DNA from: Candidatus Omnitrophota bacterium
GTDB lineage: Bacteria; Omnitrophota; Gorgyraeia; Zapsychrales; JANLHA01
Direction: 5' to 3'
Assembly: GCA_029560465.1 (NCBI GenBank)
Contig: JAKQKX010000065.1
Location: 69,148 to 127,375 of the forward strand
DNA length: 58,228 nt
Both the position numbers and the translations under genes were made by a program. Shown here piece after piece: positions 1-8,267 of this stretch. The notes beneath the pieces are model-generated. The model saw only the letters and a program-made list of their open reading frames with translations, had not been told where the DNA came from and did no database searches. Position 1 is the stretch's first letter. Each line of letters opens with the position of its first letter.

Positions 1-276
1 CAGCATCAAATCGGCCAGGAGCATGCTGTCCTGGATCGGCACGTGGAACAGGAATTTGAAGTTCACCTCACCGGTCAGGTCGACAAAAGCCCCGACGACA
101 TTCGTGTTCTCGCGGTTAACCCGCTCTGTGATGGAGGTAATATCGGCCAAGAAAGCATCCTCCATTTCAATCCGCGCCCCGGTCTTAATGAGCTTCGAAA
201 AAACCTGTGAAGCTTTATCAATACTAATTTTGGCAACAAGTTTAATCGCCCGGTTTATTTTAGGTTCATTTAACAT
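1..276 (-). CDS. cheC: CheC/CheX-type chemotaxis phosphatase, partial (3' end outside window)
   Basis: Only the first 92 codons are inside the window; the reading frame runs open off the left edge. It starts with ATG at 276, two bases after the cheD stop, with GGAG just upstream, so it is translated from the che mRNA. The visible part is a small alpha/beta protein beginning MLNEPKINRAIKLVAKISID, followed by a helix and the segment TGEVNFKFLFHVPIQDSMLL. CheC-family proteins dephosphorylate CheY-P, and CheC is the usual partner of CheD. Identity rests on this weak family resemblance plus the position directly after cheD. The catalytic E/N helices cannot be checked completely because the gene is cut. 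A CheX-like or other CheC-fold protein is an equally possible subfamily. Confidence 0.7.
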   Translation of the reverse strand, partial: MLNEPKINRAIKLVAKISIDKASQVFSKLIKTGARIEMEDAFLADITSITERVNRENTNVVGAFVDLTGEVNFKFLFHVPIQDSMLLADLML

Positions 277-278
277 GA

Positions 279-773
279 TTACATCTCCTCTGAGGGGCCT
301 CCGAATCTTTGGCACACGACCATCCCGGTTTCCAGAAAAAGAGTCACCCGGCATCCTTTATTCCCTCCGGTCTTAGAAGCCACGATTTTAATCCCGAAAT
401 TTTTCAACTGTTCCCTGGCCGCTGTCTCATTCAGTTCGCCGATATTGAGCGTAAAATCTTTTAAAATCCTCCCGCCGCCGAAAATTTTCGCCACAAAATG
501 GTGCGAATCAATCCCGAAATGAGAAGTCAACTGACGGACCAACTCCGGGACGGCCGTATTGGCATATTTAGCTTTTTTCCCCTGTGCCTTGGAAGAATTC
601 TCATCCGCGTAAGGCATCATAATATGGACCATGCCCCCGACCTGGCGCGCCGCGGCGTACAAACACACAGCAACACATGAGCCCAGTGTCGTTTCAATCA
701 CCTGGGGCGATTGTCCTATTTTTATATCGGCAACACCAACCGTAATTTTATTAATATCCTGATAAGAGTTCAT
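279..773 (-). CDS. cheD: Chemoreceptor glutamine deamidase CheD
   Basis: 164 residues, a normal length for CheD. CheD deamidates specific glutamines of chemoreceptors in the cytoplasm and binds CheC, which tunes adaptation. The catalytic signature is visible: TLGSCVAVCL carries the nucleophilic Cys33, and GGMVHIMMP carries the general-base His50. The conserved KYANTAVPEL segment and the glycine-rich KIFGGGRIL turn follow. It lies one base after cheA and two bases before the CheC-type gene, so it belongs to the che operon. The substrate receptor is not in this window. The assignment is secure. Confidence 0.95.
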   Translation of the reverse strand: MNSYQDINKITVGVADIKIGQSPQVIETTLGSCVAVCLYAAARQVGGMVHIMMPYADENSSKAQGKKAKYANTAVPELVRQLTSHFGIDSHHFVAKIFGGGRILKDFTLNIGELNETAAREQLKNFGIKIVASKTGGNKGCRVTLFLETGMVVCQRFGGPSEEM

Positions 774-774
774 A

Positions 775-3579
775 TTATAACGTCGAACGGATAATAGTAT
801 GGATATCGAGAATCAGCGCCACTCGCCCGTCCGCCAGGATCGATGCCCCGGAAACCCCCTGGACTTTGGCAAAATAACTCGGCAACGATTTAATAACAAT
901 TTCTTCCTTAGACAACAATTCATCAACAACAACCCCGACCCGGTTAATGCCGTCAGAAACAATGACCACATGATAACAATCCTGCTGGGACCGGTCCGCC
1001 CCCGGGATTTGTATGACCTGTTCCAGGCTCACGAGACTGAGTGCGTGTTCCCTTAATCTTACGACAGGGTTGCCATCAATAAAATAAATTTCCGAAGATT
1101 TCACTTTTATGATTTCAAGCACCGTTTCAACCGGAAAAGCATACGCATAGCCTCCGATCTGGACAAGCAGCACCTGGATGATCGCCAGGGTCAAAGGAAT
1201 TTTAATCAGGAACGTTGTCCCGCTCCCGGGCTCGCTCTTGATATCGATCATCCCATTCAACGAATTAATCATGGTTCTTACGGAATCCATCCCGACCCCT
1301 CGACCGGACAGACCGGTCACGGTGTCGCTCGTGCTGAATCCGGGCAGAAAAATAATCCCCATTCTTTCCTGTTCAGTCATAGCCTCAAGCTTTGACTTAT
1401 TGATCAACCCCTTGTGAATCGCCGTCTGAACCACTTTGTCCAAATTAATGCCCTGGCCGTCATCAATAACTTCAATGCACATACTGTTGCCAAGATGAGA
1501 CGCCTTTAGAGTAATATTGCCGACTTCCGGTTTCCCGAGCCGCCTGCGCGTTGCCATGTCCTCAACACCATGATCAACGGCATTGCGGATCATATGCGTT
1601 AAAGGTTCTCCCAGCGTATCGACGATTTTCTTGTCTAATTCCGTTTCCTCGCCTTCGATATGCAACATCACGTCTTTTCCCACCTCTTTAGCGATATCCC
1701 GGATAATACGTTTAAACCGGTTAAAAACGCCTTCAATAGGGACCATCCGGGCATTCATGACGCTGTTCTGGATTTCGGAAGCAATTTTCTCCAAATGATT
1801 CGTGGTTTCATCCAAAAAATTGATATTATTGACAACGTCTTTATCCAGCGCATTCTGCTTCAACTGCTGAAGATATTCATTCAGACTCCCGACAACCTGA
1901 TCCAGGTCGCGCCCGGCTTGGATCCTTTTCTCCGCGGCCTCAAGTTCAGAAATCGCCTTGATGCCCTTCTGAAGGGCGACTATGGACGCAGAAAAATTCT
2001 TAAGCAGCATGTTCATACTGTCTTTCTGCCGGACCGTCTCTTTGAGCAAGTGCCCCAATCGGCTGAATTGCGCGCGGATCGTCACCAATTCTCCCGAAAG
2101 GATCATGAGCTTGTCAATCTTCCTCGCATCGATTTTTAAAATTGAAATACCCTGGTCCCCGCTCTCTTTTCGGGCCTGCGCAGGAGCCGAAACAGGGGCG
2201 GCGTCCTGATCGTCGCCTGGGAGTCCCACCGCCTCGTCACCAGAAGAGCCCCCCTTCTCTATTAACCCATCCAAATCCTCAGCTCCCTGGCGGTCAATCG
2301 CCAGGACTTCCACGCCATCCAAAGTTAGGATTTTCCGGATGCTGTTTTCATTCTCGATCGAACAGAAATAGATCCCCACGTTGACATCCCCTGCTCGCCC
2401 TTCAATTTCAAGCAACGGGGGCTGGATCGCAATGACAAGGCCGCTTTTCCTGAGCCGTTCTTCTATTAAAGCGATTTTCAGAACTTTTTCTCGAATAATT
2501 TTCTTAACCACACAAAACACTTTAAAAAGGTCATACCCCTGATCCAGGGCCTGGAAAAGAATTTTTCTTTCAGCGCCTTTAAGTTGCTTTAAAGTTAACA
2601 AGTCCTCCCTAGGGGGCAAAACGTCCTCTTCCTGAGTCAACACCCATTCATCAATATTAATAGTGTGAAAATCAGGGATGCTTTGCCTGACGTAAACCTG
2701 CAACTTCCCGCTGATCTGAGCGACATCCTCCGGAGGCGTTTTCTTTTCCTTGACGGCCTGAAGGATCATGGACAGAGCATCGACACTTTTCAAAAACAAA
2801 TCCTTGGGGAAAGGGTTGGGGTCCCGCCGGTCCCGCTGGGCAAAAACAATCATAAACATCTTCTTAGCCATATCTTCCAGGGCGGGGGAATTAAGCAATA
2901 CGGAAAAACGGTAAAATTGTTGTGATATCATTAGAAAATTATCCAAAAACGGCTGGTATTCTTCATCCCCCTGCCCCGCCGAATAATGTTCTCGGAGGCG
3001 GGCGACAAGCTGCAAACAGGAATCCAGGATCACTTCATCCGTAAGGAAAACCGGGGAATGGGGGGCTCCGGCAAGGAACGTTGAATCTTGCGCAGCAACA
3101 GGCACGGCGGCAGGTTGAAGAGGCGGCGTTTCCTGCGAGGAAGATTCCTTCTCCTGGCCTAAGAGGACATTCTCCAACCGGGACATCACCGGCTGGAGAT
3201 CGACATGCCCGTCCCTTCTCTCCTTTAACTCAAGCAACAGCTTGGACAAACAGTCAAACGCGACGAATAAAACATCGAAAACATCGGCGTGGAAGTCCAG
3301 GGCGTGATCGCGTATTTTTTGTAAAACTGTTTCCAGCTTATGGGTCAACTGCACAATTTTATCAAGTCCGACGAAAGAGGCCGTGCCTTTAATGGAATGC
3401 GCCGCACGGAAAAGGCTATTGAGAGTCTCCGGATTCAAAAGTTGCTTTTGTTTAAAAGCTTCTTCACATTCCAGAAGTTTTTCATTCAAAATCCGGAGGT
3501 TCTCATCGCTCTCGGACAGGAAATCAGGAATAAACTCCCTGATTTCCTTTGGTATTTTATCGTACTCGTTCTCGCCCAT
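775..3579 (-). CDS. cheA: Chemotaxis histidine kinase CheA (enlarged)
   Basis: 934 residues, longer than the usual 650-700. Residues 10-120 form the phosphotransfer (Hpt) domain, with phospho-accepting His61 in AAHSIKG. A second helical segment (about 175-285) and a mixed alpha/beta segment (about 310-430, containing LDQGYDLFKV) are extra. The dimerisation and ATPase regions follow: N-box HMIRNAVDHG, G1 VIDDGQGI, G2 GRGVGMDSV. The last ~150 residues are a CheW-like regulatory domain. CheA passes phosphate from its His to CheY and CheB under receptor control. The start is ATG with AGGGGA upstream, 23 bp after cheB. The 175-430 region resembles the expanded linker of gliding/pilus-type CheA proteins more than a classic P2 domain; this is inference. 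Confidence 0.95.
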   Translation of the reverse strand: MGENEYDKIPKEIREFIPDFLSESDENLRILNEKLLECEEAFKQKQLLNPETLNSLFRAAHSIKGTASFVGLDKIVQLTHKLETVLQKIRDHALDFHADVFDVLFVAFDCLSKLLLELKERRDGHVDLQPVMSRLENVLLGQEKESSSQETPPLQPAAVPVAAQDSTFLAGAPHSPVFLTDEVILDSCLQLVARLREHYSAGQGDEEYQPFLDNFLMISQQFYRFSVLLNSPALEDMAKKMFMIVFAQRDRRDPNPFPKDLFLKSVDALSMILQAVKEKKTPPEDVAQISGKLQVYVRQSIPDFHTINIDEWVLTQEEDVLPPREDLLTLKQLKGAERKILFQALDQGYDLFKVFCVVKKIIREKVLKIALIEERLRKSGLVIAIQPPLLEIEGRAGDVNVGIYFCSIENENSIRKILTLDGVEVLAIDRQGAEDLDGLIEKGGSSGDEAVGLPGDDQDAAPVSAPAQARKESGDQGISILKIDARKIDKLMILSGELVTIRAQFSRLGHLLKETVRQKDSMNMLLKNFSASIVALQKGIKAISELEAAEKRIQAGRDLDQVVGSLNEYLQQLKQNALDKDVVNNINFLDETTNHLEKIASEIQNSVMNARMVPIEGVFNRFKRIIRDIAKEVGKDVMLHIEGEETELDKKIVDTLGEPLTHMIRNAVDHGVEDMATRRRLGKPEVGNITLKASHLGNSMCIEVIDDGQGINLDKVVQTAIHKGLINKSKLEAMTEQERMGIIFLPGFSTSDTVTGLSGRGVGMDSVRTMINSLNGMIDIKSEPGSGTTFLIKIPLTLAIIQVLLVQIGGYAYAFPVETVLEIIKVKSSEIYFIDGNPVVRLREHALSLVSLEQVIQIPGADRSQQDCYHVVIVSDGINRVGVVVDELLSKEEIVIKSLPSYFAKVQGVSGASILADGRVALILDIHTIIRSTL

Positions 3580-3602
3580 AATCCCCTTTCATGTTTACGG
3601 GT

Positions 3603-4664
3603 TCATCCCGCCGCCCCTAAAAGCATGAGGGCTTCAGGGATCAGCCCCACATCCAGCTCCAAATTCACAACACCAGCCTGCAACGCCACTTTGGCCATGC
3701 CGTAAACAACGCTGCTCCGGGCATCCTGGCCGAGGACAAAGGCCCCTTGGGCATGCATCGCGCCCAACCCCTTTTTCCCGTCATCCCCCATCCCGGTCAA
3801 GATAACGCCTATAGAACGAGCGCCATAAAGCTCGGCCACGGATTCAAACAAGACATCACACGATGGGGCATGCGGGGATCTTTTTCCCGTCTCTTTATAA
3901 AGACAAATCTGAGTCGTTTGATCACGCCGCTGGAGCTTCATCTGCAGCCCCGCTTTGGCGATATAGCAAAATTTGGATTGCAGGACGTCCCCGTTTTCCG
4001 CCTCTTTGACGGTCAGCTTAGATTTCTGATTCAGCCGTTCCGCAAAACTGGCCGTAAAGTTTTCCGGCATGTGTTGCACCCAGACAACCGGCTTGGTGTT
4101 CTCGGGGAGAGAAGACAAAATCTGAATCGCGGCCTGGACCCCTCCGGTTGAAGAGCCGACGGCAATGATATCAACCGGCCGTTTTTTCAAAGACTTTAAG
4201 CTGTCCCGATCCCGGCCCCCAGTCTCGCCGGGGAGCCTAGCCAAGGCATCCTGAACGGCTCCAGCATTCCCGACAATGGCCAAAATTTTCAGGACCAGAT
4301 CTTCTCTGATATCATCAAATTTTTTATCATGCCAGACAGGCTTAGGATAATAATCAACCGCCCCAAATTCCAGGGCCCGTATCGTTTCCGCAGCTCCTTC
4401 CAGGGTCAACGCGCTTAACATCAACACAGGCACCGGGCATTCCTTCATGACGACCTTTAAGACTTCCAACCCGTCCATAACCGGCATCTGATAATCAAGA
4501 ATCAGGATGTCCGGACGCGTCGTCTTGACGAGTTCAACCGTTTCTGCCCCATCGGCGGCAGCCCCCACGACCTTAATGCTGCCGTTTTTCTCCAAGATCT
4601 GCGTTAATACACGCCTAAAGAGGTTGGAGTCATCCGCGATAACAGCTCGTATCATTCTGGCCAC
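3603..4664 (-). CDS. cheB: Receptor methylesterase/glutamine deamidase CheB
   Basis: 353 residues: an N-terminal receiver domain (1-125) and a C-terminal methylesterase domain (165-353). The receiver acid pair is DD at 11-12, and the phosphorylation site is Asp57 in LILDYQMPVMDG. The serine-hydrolase triad is visible as VGSSTGG (Ser172), VQHMPE (His198) and GMGDDG (Asp295). CheB removes methyl groups from receptor glutamates once CheA phosphorylates it, opposing CheR. The start taken is GTG at 4664; an ATG nine bases downstream is the alternative. It sits between cheR and cheA in the operon with short gaps. Confidence 0.95.
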   Translation of the reverse strand: MARMIRAVIADDSNLFRRVLTQILEKNGSIKVVGAAADGAETVELVKTTRPDILILDYQMPVMDGLEVLKVVMKECPVPVLMLSALTLEGAAETIRALEFGAVDYYPKPVWHDKKFDDIREDLVLKILAIVGNAGAVQDALARLPGETGGRDRDSLKSLKKRPVDIIAVGSSTGGVQAAIQILSSLPENTKPVVWVQHMPENFTASFAERLNQKSKLTVKEAENGDVLQSKFCYIAKAGLQMKLQRRDQTTQICLYKETGKRSPHAPSCDVLFESVAELYGARSIGVILTGMGDDGKKGLGAMHAQGAFVLGQDARSSVVYGMAKVALQAGVVNLELDVGLIPEALMLLGAAG

Positions 4665-4690
4665 GATTCTTTCTGGACTTTTAAAATTCT

Positions 4691-5536
4691 TTACCCTGTT
4701 CGGTGATAAATGCCCATCCCGATGAATTCAAACAAAGCCCCCCGATATGGGAGATTTTCCGCAAGACTGATAAAAATATAACTGTAAGACGCCATGTTAT
4801 GGTAAATCCGTTTTAAAACATCCCGTTTGCTGGTATCATCAAAATAAATCATGGCGTTCCGGAAAAACACCACATCAATATGATTAACCACAAACGGTGT
4901 CAGCAAATTATGCTGACGGAATTGCACCTGGCGGATAATATCATCTGTTATTTTGTAACGTTCTTCCTTGCCGTGTGCGGAATCCAATTCCTGCTTCTGA
5001 AAATATTTTTTAAGATATTTTTCCGGCACCTCACGGACGCTGCGGGGGGCATAGACCCCTTGCTGTGCGAACGCCAGGACATCGCTATTAATGTCTGAAG
5101 CATAAATCCTGACCGTCCAGGAGGGGTCATCCCCGAAAAATTCACGGCACAGCATCGCGATCGTGTACGGCTCCTCCCCCGTTGCGCACGCGGCCGACCA
5201 GAAACACAACGATTTCTGCCCTGACTGTGTTTTGTGGGCCCTCAAATCCGGAAGAATTCGGCTTAATAAGAGCTCAAATTGTTTGGGATGCCGGAAAAAA
5301 TTCGTTTCATTCGTCGTGATCGCGTTAATAAAAGTTTCGACTTCCTTTTTATCTCGCGATTTCAGAATCGCGATATATTGCTCAAAATTTGTCAGCCCCA
5401 GATGCGCCAACCGTTTCCGAAGCCGGGCCACGACAAGAGTTTTTTTGGTATCCCGGAGAAAAACCCCCGTTTGTTCGTACATAATTTTACGAATAATTTC
5501 GAACTCTTGATCCGTAATTTTAACTAAATTGTCCAC
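4691..5536 (-). CDS. cheR: Chemoreceptor methyltransferase CheR
   Basis: About 281 residues, the usual CheR length. The N-terminal helical domain (KITDQEFEIIRKIMYEQTG) is followed by a SAM-dependent methyltransferase fold. Visible signatures are FWSAACATGEEPYTIAM (SAM loop), RIYASDINSDVLAFA, and FRNAMIYFDD near the end. CheR methylates receptor glutamates using SAM. The same frame stays open upstream to 5671, but that would overlap the PilZ gene by over 100 bases. I therefore take the GTG at 5536, preceded by GGTGA. A GTG at 5548 is the other candidate. It is the sixth gene of the operon. Confidence 0.92.
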   Translation of the reverse strand: MDNLVKITDQEFEIIRKIMYEQTGVFLRDTKKTLVVARLRKRLAHLGLTNFEQYIAILKSRDKKEVETFINAITTNETNFFRHPKQFELLLSRILPDLRAHKTQSGQKSLCFWSAACATGEEPYTIAMLCREFFGDDPSWTVRIYASDINSDVLAFAQQGVYAPRSVREVPEKYLKKYFQKQELDSAHGKEERYKITDDIIRQVQFRQHNLLTPFVVNHIDVVFFRNAMIYFDDTSKRDVLKRIYHNMASYSYIFISLAENLPYRGALFEFIGMGIYHRTG

Positions 5537-5552
5537 CTTTTCACCCACGGCA

Positions 5553-5975
5553 TCACCGAGCGTACCTTTGAATATATTTGAATAAAGTCCATTTATCACC
5601 TTCGTCAATAGCCGCGAAACAGGCTCCGATATCGAACATCCCGCCCTCCAGGACTTCCAGCCGGACCACATGGGCCAGGACCGTCAAGGGATCCGAAAGC
5701 GGGGTGCTGCCCTCTTTAAAAAATTCTGTTTTAAATTTCTCCCAGCCGGGCAAGGCCAATTCGATCCGCAATAAAATTCCGACATTATATTGGACCCTGG
5801 ACTCAAACAGGACCCCCCCACAGCTGATATTTTTCAATAACCCTTCTGTGATGTTGTCCCGCCCCGGGGACAGAAGATCCTTGGCGGTAAACGGAGAACA
5901 GTGAACGATATACCGCCTCGGTATCCGCACGTATTTCCGATGCTCAATAATTTCATCCTGTTTGTCGTCGCTCAT
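5553..5975 (-). CDS. PilZ domain protein
   Basis: 140 residues from ATG 5975 (AGGA upstream). The frame is also open to a TTG at 6014 that touches the stop of the preceding cheW. The PilZ cyclic-di-GMP signature is present: an N-terminal Arg-rich RKYVRIPRR (RxxxR) and, about 35 residues later, NISCGG matching (D/N)xSxxG, then the beta-barrel. PilZ proteins bind c-di-GMP and pass the signal to a partner by contact. Its place inside a che operon suggests that c-di-GMP levels feed into this chemosensory pathway or its motility output. A second c-di-GMP sensor, a riboswitch, occurs at about 44080. Binding is predicted, not shown. Confidence 0.88.
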   Translation of the reverse strand: MSDDKQDEIIEHRKYVRIPRRYIVHCSPFTAKDLLSPGRDNITEGLLKNISCGGVLFESRVQYNVGILLRIELALPGWEKFKTEFFKEGSTPLSDPLTVLAHVVRLEVLEGGMFDIGACFAAIDEGDKWTLFKYIQRYAR

Positions 5976-6010
5976 GACTCCGGATCCTGGTTGTAAACCT
6001 CTCACCCCGG

Positions 6011-6469
6011 TCAAGCGCTGATCGTCCGGGCGATTTTTTCAAGAGACAGGAGGTAAATAATCCTCCCCTCGATTTTAGCGATACCAAGCACGTAACCTTC
6101 CCGTGCCTGCAATAAATCTGTTGGGACGGAAATATCTTCGGGAGACACCATGTGCAGCTTAACGACATCGGAAACGCCAAAACCAAACATACCCTGCCCG
6201 AACTCGGAAATAATGATACGGCCGACTTTTTCTTCAGCGGCGTGAAGAAATTTTGCCAAGTTGATCAGCGGGAGTATCTTCCCGCGCAAATTTATGGCCC
6301 CGTCAATCGCCGGCAAAGCATCGGGGACCGGGGCGGTCATAATATTGGCAGAGATGATCTCCTTGACTTGGTCAATGGAAACCCCATAGCATGATTGCGC
6401 AACGGAGAATTCAACAACACGCACATTTTCCTGAGAAAAGGCTGGCGGTTTAGGTTTAGGGATTTCCAT
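6011..6469 (-). CDS. cheW: CheW-type coupling protein (second copy in operon)
   Basis: 152 residues consisting essentially of one CheW domain. The recognisable core is VEFSVAQSCYGVSIDQVKEI, then the PAIDGAINLRGKILPLINL segment typical of CheW (G-x-NLRG-x-hhPhh-L), and the C-terminal GIAKIEGRIIYLLSLEKI. CheW couples receptors to CheA at the membrane array. It starts with ATG at 6469, 26 bp after the other cheW. The two CheW proteins differ clearly in sequence, so they are not a recent duplication. They may serve different receptors or one may sit in the CheA/CheW rings of the array. Confidence 0.92.
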   Translation of the reverse strand: MEIPKPKPPAFSQENVRVVEFSVAQSCYGVSIDQVKEIISANIMTAPVPDALPAIDGAINLRGKILPLINLAKFLHAAEEKVGRIIISEFGQGMFGFGVSDVVKLHMVSPEDISVPTDLLQAREGYVLGIAKIEGRIIYLLSLEKIARTISA

Positions 6470-6495
6470 AGTAAGTCAAAACTTCTCCCTTTATT

Positions 6496-6999
6496 TTAGG
6501 TTGACGTCTGTTCTGGGCTCATCCCCTGCAGGATGACATCATACATCTGCTGCAAATCCAGGATGGCAATCATACGGTCATCCACCTGGGCGACCCCGCG
6601 GATATATTCTTTGCCGATTTTCATGGCCAAAAACTTTGTCAGGTCAACTTGCCGGGGATCCACCCGGATATTATCCAATATCTCATCAATAACCAATCCG
6701 ATCACCTCATGGTCAATGGAAGCGATAAGGATTCTTGATTTCGCATTAAAGGGTTTCTGCGGCAACAAAACCTTTTTCCGAAGATCAAAAAGCGGGATAA
6801 TCGTGCCTCGGCAGTTAATGAGGCCGAGGCAAAAATCAGGAACCTGGGGGACCGGGGTGAAAGGGACCACCCTTATCACCTCAGTGATAAGGGTAATATC
6901 CACCGCGTATTCCTCCTCCGCCAATTTAAAACAAACAAACTGCAGATATTCTATGGGGGCCTGGGGGTCCTCAATGGTATCCGCCTGCGTGTTGTTCAT
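6496..6999 (-). CDS. cheW: CheW-type coupling protein (first copy in operon)
   Basis: 167 residues with a short polar N-terminus and a complete CheW domain: LQFVCFKLAEEEYAVDITLI, then LGLINCRGTIIPLFDLRKK, then GVAQVDDRMIAILDLQQM. Start ATG at 6999; it follows cheY by 20 bp. It bridges receptors and CheA. This copy keeps the canonical NxRGxIhPhhDLR motif more closely than the second CheW at 6011-6469, so it is the better candidate for the main receptor adaptor. Confidence 0.93.
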   Translation of the reverse strand: MNNTQADTIEDPQAPIEYLQFVCFKLAEEEYAVDITLITEVIRVVPFTPVPQVPDFCLGLINCRGTIIPLFDLRKKVLLPQKPFNAKSRILIASIDHEVIGLVIDEILDNIRVDPRQVDLTKFLAMKIGKEYIRGVAQVDDRMIAILDLQQMYDVILQGMSPEQTST

Positions 7000-7019
7000 G
7001 GATTCCCTCGTTCCATCAT

Positions 7020-7397
7020 TTATAAAAAAGGAGCGATAACAATTTTCAACTTATCAGCGGTGAAAGGCTTAACAATATATCCCTTCAGGTTGGGATGAAC
7101 ACTGTAGGCTTGTTTCAGTTTCTCTTCGGTCCCAGCCGTCGTCACCATCACAACCGGAATATTCGCCACAGCCGGGACGTTAGCCACTCCCTCAATAAAT
7201 TCGATCCCGTTCATTTCCGGCATGTGCCAATCACACAGGATAAGCCCCACCGTCTTAAAATGGCTCCCTAACACCTGAATGGCCTCTTCCCCATTACCGG
7301 CTTCAAGGATATCGTTGTTAAAGCCTGCCTGACGGATAATCTGGATTATAATTTTCCGTTGAACGGACGAATCATCAACCACCAAAATTTGTTTCAT
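7020..7397 (-). CDS. cheY: CheY-type single-domain response regulator
   Basis: 125 residues, a single receiver domain of standard length. All phosphorylation residues are visible: acidic pair Asp8/Asp9 (LVVDDS), phospho-acceptor Asp56 (LCDWHMPEMNG), Thr86/Thr87 (MVTTAG) and Lys110 (YIVKPF). CheY is phosphorylated by CheA and diffuses to the motor or another output. There is no output domain. It follows the CheX-like phosphatase by 14 bp and precedes cheW by 20 bp. The target cannot be deduced because no flagellar or pilus motor gene lies nearby. Confidence 0.94.
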   Translation of the reverse strand: MKQILVVDDSSVQRKIIIQIIRQAGFNNDILEAGNGEEAIQVLGSHFKTVGLILCDWHMPEMNGIEFIEGVANVPAVANIPVVMVTTAGTEEKLKQAYSVHPNLKGYIVKPFTADKLKIVIAPFL

Positions 7398-7411
7398 AGA
7401 GTCCTTAGCCC

Positions 7412-7996
7412 TTATTCGTTTTTAAATATCGCGGAAAGCGTCAAATCGATGGAAAAAACGTTTTTCCCCCAAATAAAAAAATCTAATTCAATGTACTCGG
7501 CATAATCGCTGTTAAACCTGACCCCGTCTTGGATTTCGTCCATTTGGGTGGACGGAGACGTCATTAATATTTCCTGATACCCTTCGTTGACCACCCGGTT
7601 AATAAACTGGCCTGTGATCATATTACAGAATTCACTGCAAAAATCTGCCACCGCGCCCTGGTTCAGGACATCTTCGCCTGACAACCCGGCTGAATTCATC
7701 AATTTTCGCATATAATATTCGTCCGCATAAAGGATGATGGCCCCACAGGGTTGATTTTGGGTGACATGCCGCTCTGAGAGGAACAACCCTATGCAGGAAA
7801 CAATAGCCCCCTCCGCAAATCCTTTATCCTTGGCGCGGGCAATCATACGGTATTTCTCATTCCACTTAATATGATTCCTTTTCAGCACAGGTTCCTGGCT
7901 GAAGCGTTCCTGACAGGTCGTTGCGACAATACCCTTCACAGCCGCAATCATGGCTTGTTCCTGGACATTAGGAAGGACTAATTTTAACTGTGGCAT
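7412..7996 (-). CDS. CheX/CheC-like chemotaxis phosphatase domain protein
   Basis: 194 residues, the first gene of the che operon. The central region LSGEDVLNQGAVADFCSEFC followed by NMITGQF carries an E-x2-N helix as in the CheX/CheC/FliY phosphatase fold, where that Glu and Asn position water to hydrolyse phospho-Asp on CheY. The N-terminal third starts LKLVLPNVQEQAMIAAVKG and is probably the other half of the pseudo-symmetric fold. The C-terminus (YIELDFFIWGKNVFSIDLTL) is a beta-strand typical of the family. It lies immediately upstream of cheY. I did not see the second E-x2-N motif that two-site CheC proteins have, so a CheX-like one-site protein fits best. Confidence 0.7.
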   Translation of the reverse strand: MPQLKLVLPNVQEQAMIAAVKGIVATTCQERFSQEPVLKRNHIKWNEKYRMIARAKDKGFAEGAIVSCIGLFLSERHVTQNQPCGAIILYADEYYMRKLMNSAGLSGEDVLNQGAVADFCSEFCNMITGQFINRVVNEGYQEILMTSPSTQMDEIQDGVRFNSDYAEYIELDFFIWGKNVFSIDLTLSAIFKNE

Positions 7997-8075
7997 TGGC
8001 CAAAATTCCCTTAACTCATAAAATTATTTTAACATTCAGGCATTGCCAGAAACACGACGACATTCCCGACAGCCA

Positions 8076-8158
8076 AACCCGGGAAAGACAAAAAGGTTCC
8101 GTTATCGTGAATAAATCAATGGGCGAGTATAAGTTGTAAAACAAAAGACACCCGGGTT
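8076..8158 (-). other. Inverted repeat in the che operon leader
   Basis: AACCCGGG (8076-8083) is perfectly complementary to CCCGGGTT (8151-8158), 67 bases apart. Both lie in the ~165-nt untranslated leader between the predicted transcription start (about 8164) and the first che gene (7996). The 5' arm would be within the first dozen nucleotides of the RNA. The arms could close a structured leader domain. The enclosed sequence matches no riboswitch class I recognise. Confidence 0.35.
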
Positions 8159-8170
8159 GACTTTCAGCGT

Positions 8171-8200
8171 ATTATTGCATTCTGTTAATTTGATTGTCAA
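8171..8200 (-). promoter_or_regulatory. Sigma-70-type promoter of the che operon
   Basis: On the minus strand there is a perfect -35 TTGACA (8200-8195), an 18-bp spacer and a -10 AATAAT (8176-8171). This places the start of transcription near 8164, leaving a leader of about 165 nt before the CheX-like start codon at 7996. No other promoter of comparable quality was seen within the operon. Confidence 0.7.
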
Positions 8201-8267
8201 CGACCAACTCATATTTTTTCTAGAATCCCAAAAATAACATAAACAGGAACCGCCCCGGGCTCACCTC

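Noticed and set aside
1660-2139. A 159-codon open frame on the plus strand
   Set aside because: It lies entirely antisense to cheA, which has full domain support. Other long antisense frames in the window were dismissed for the same reason.
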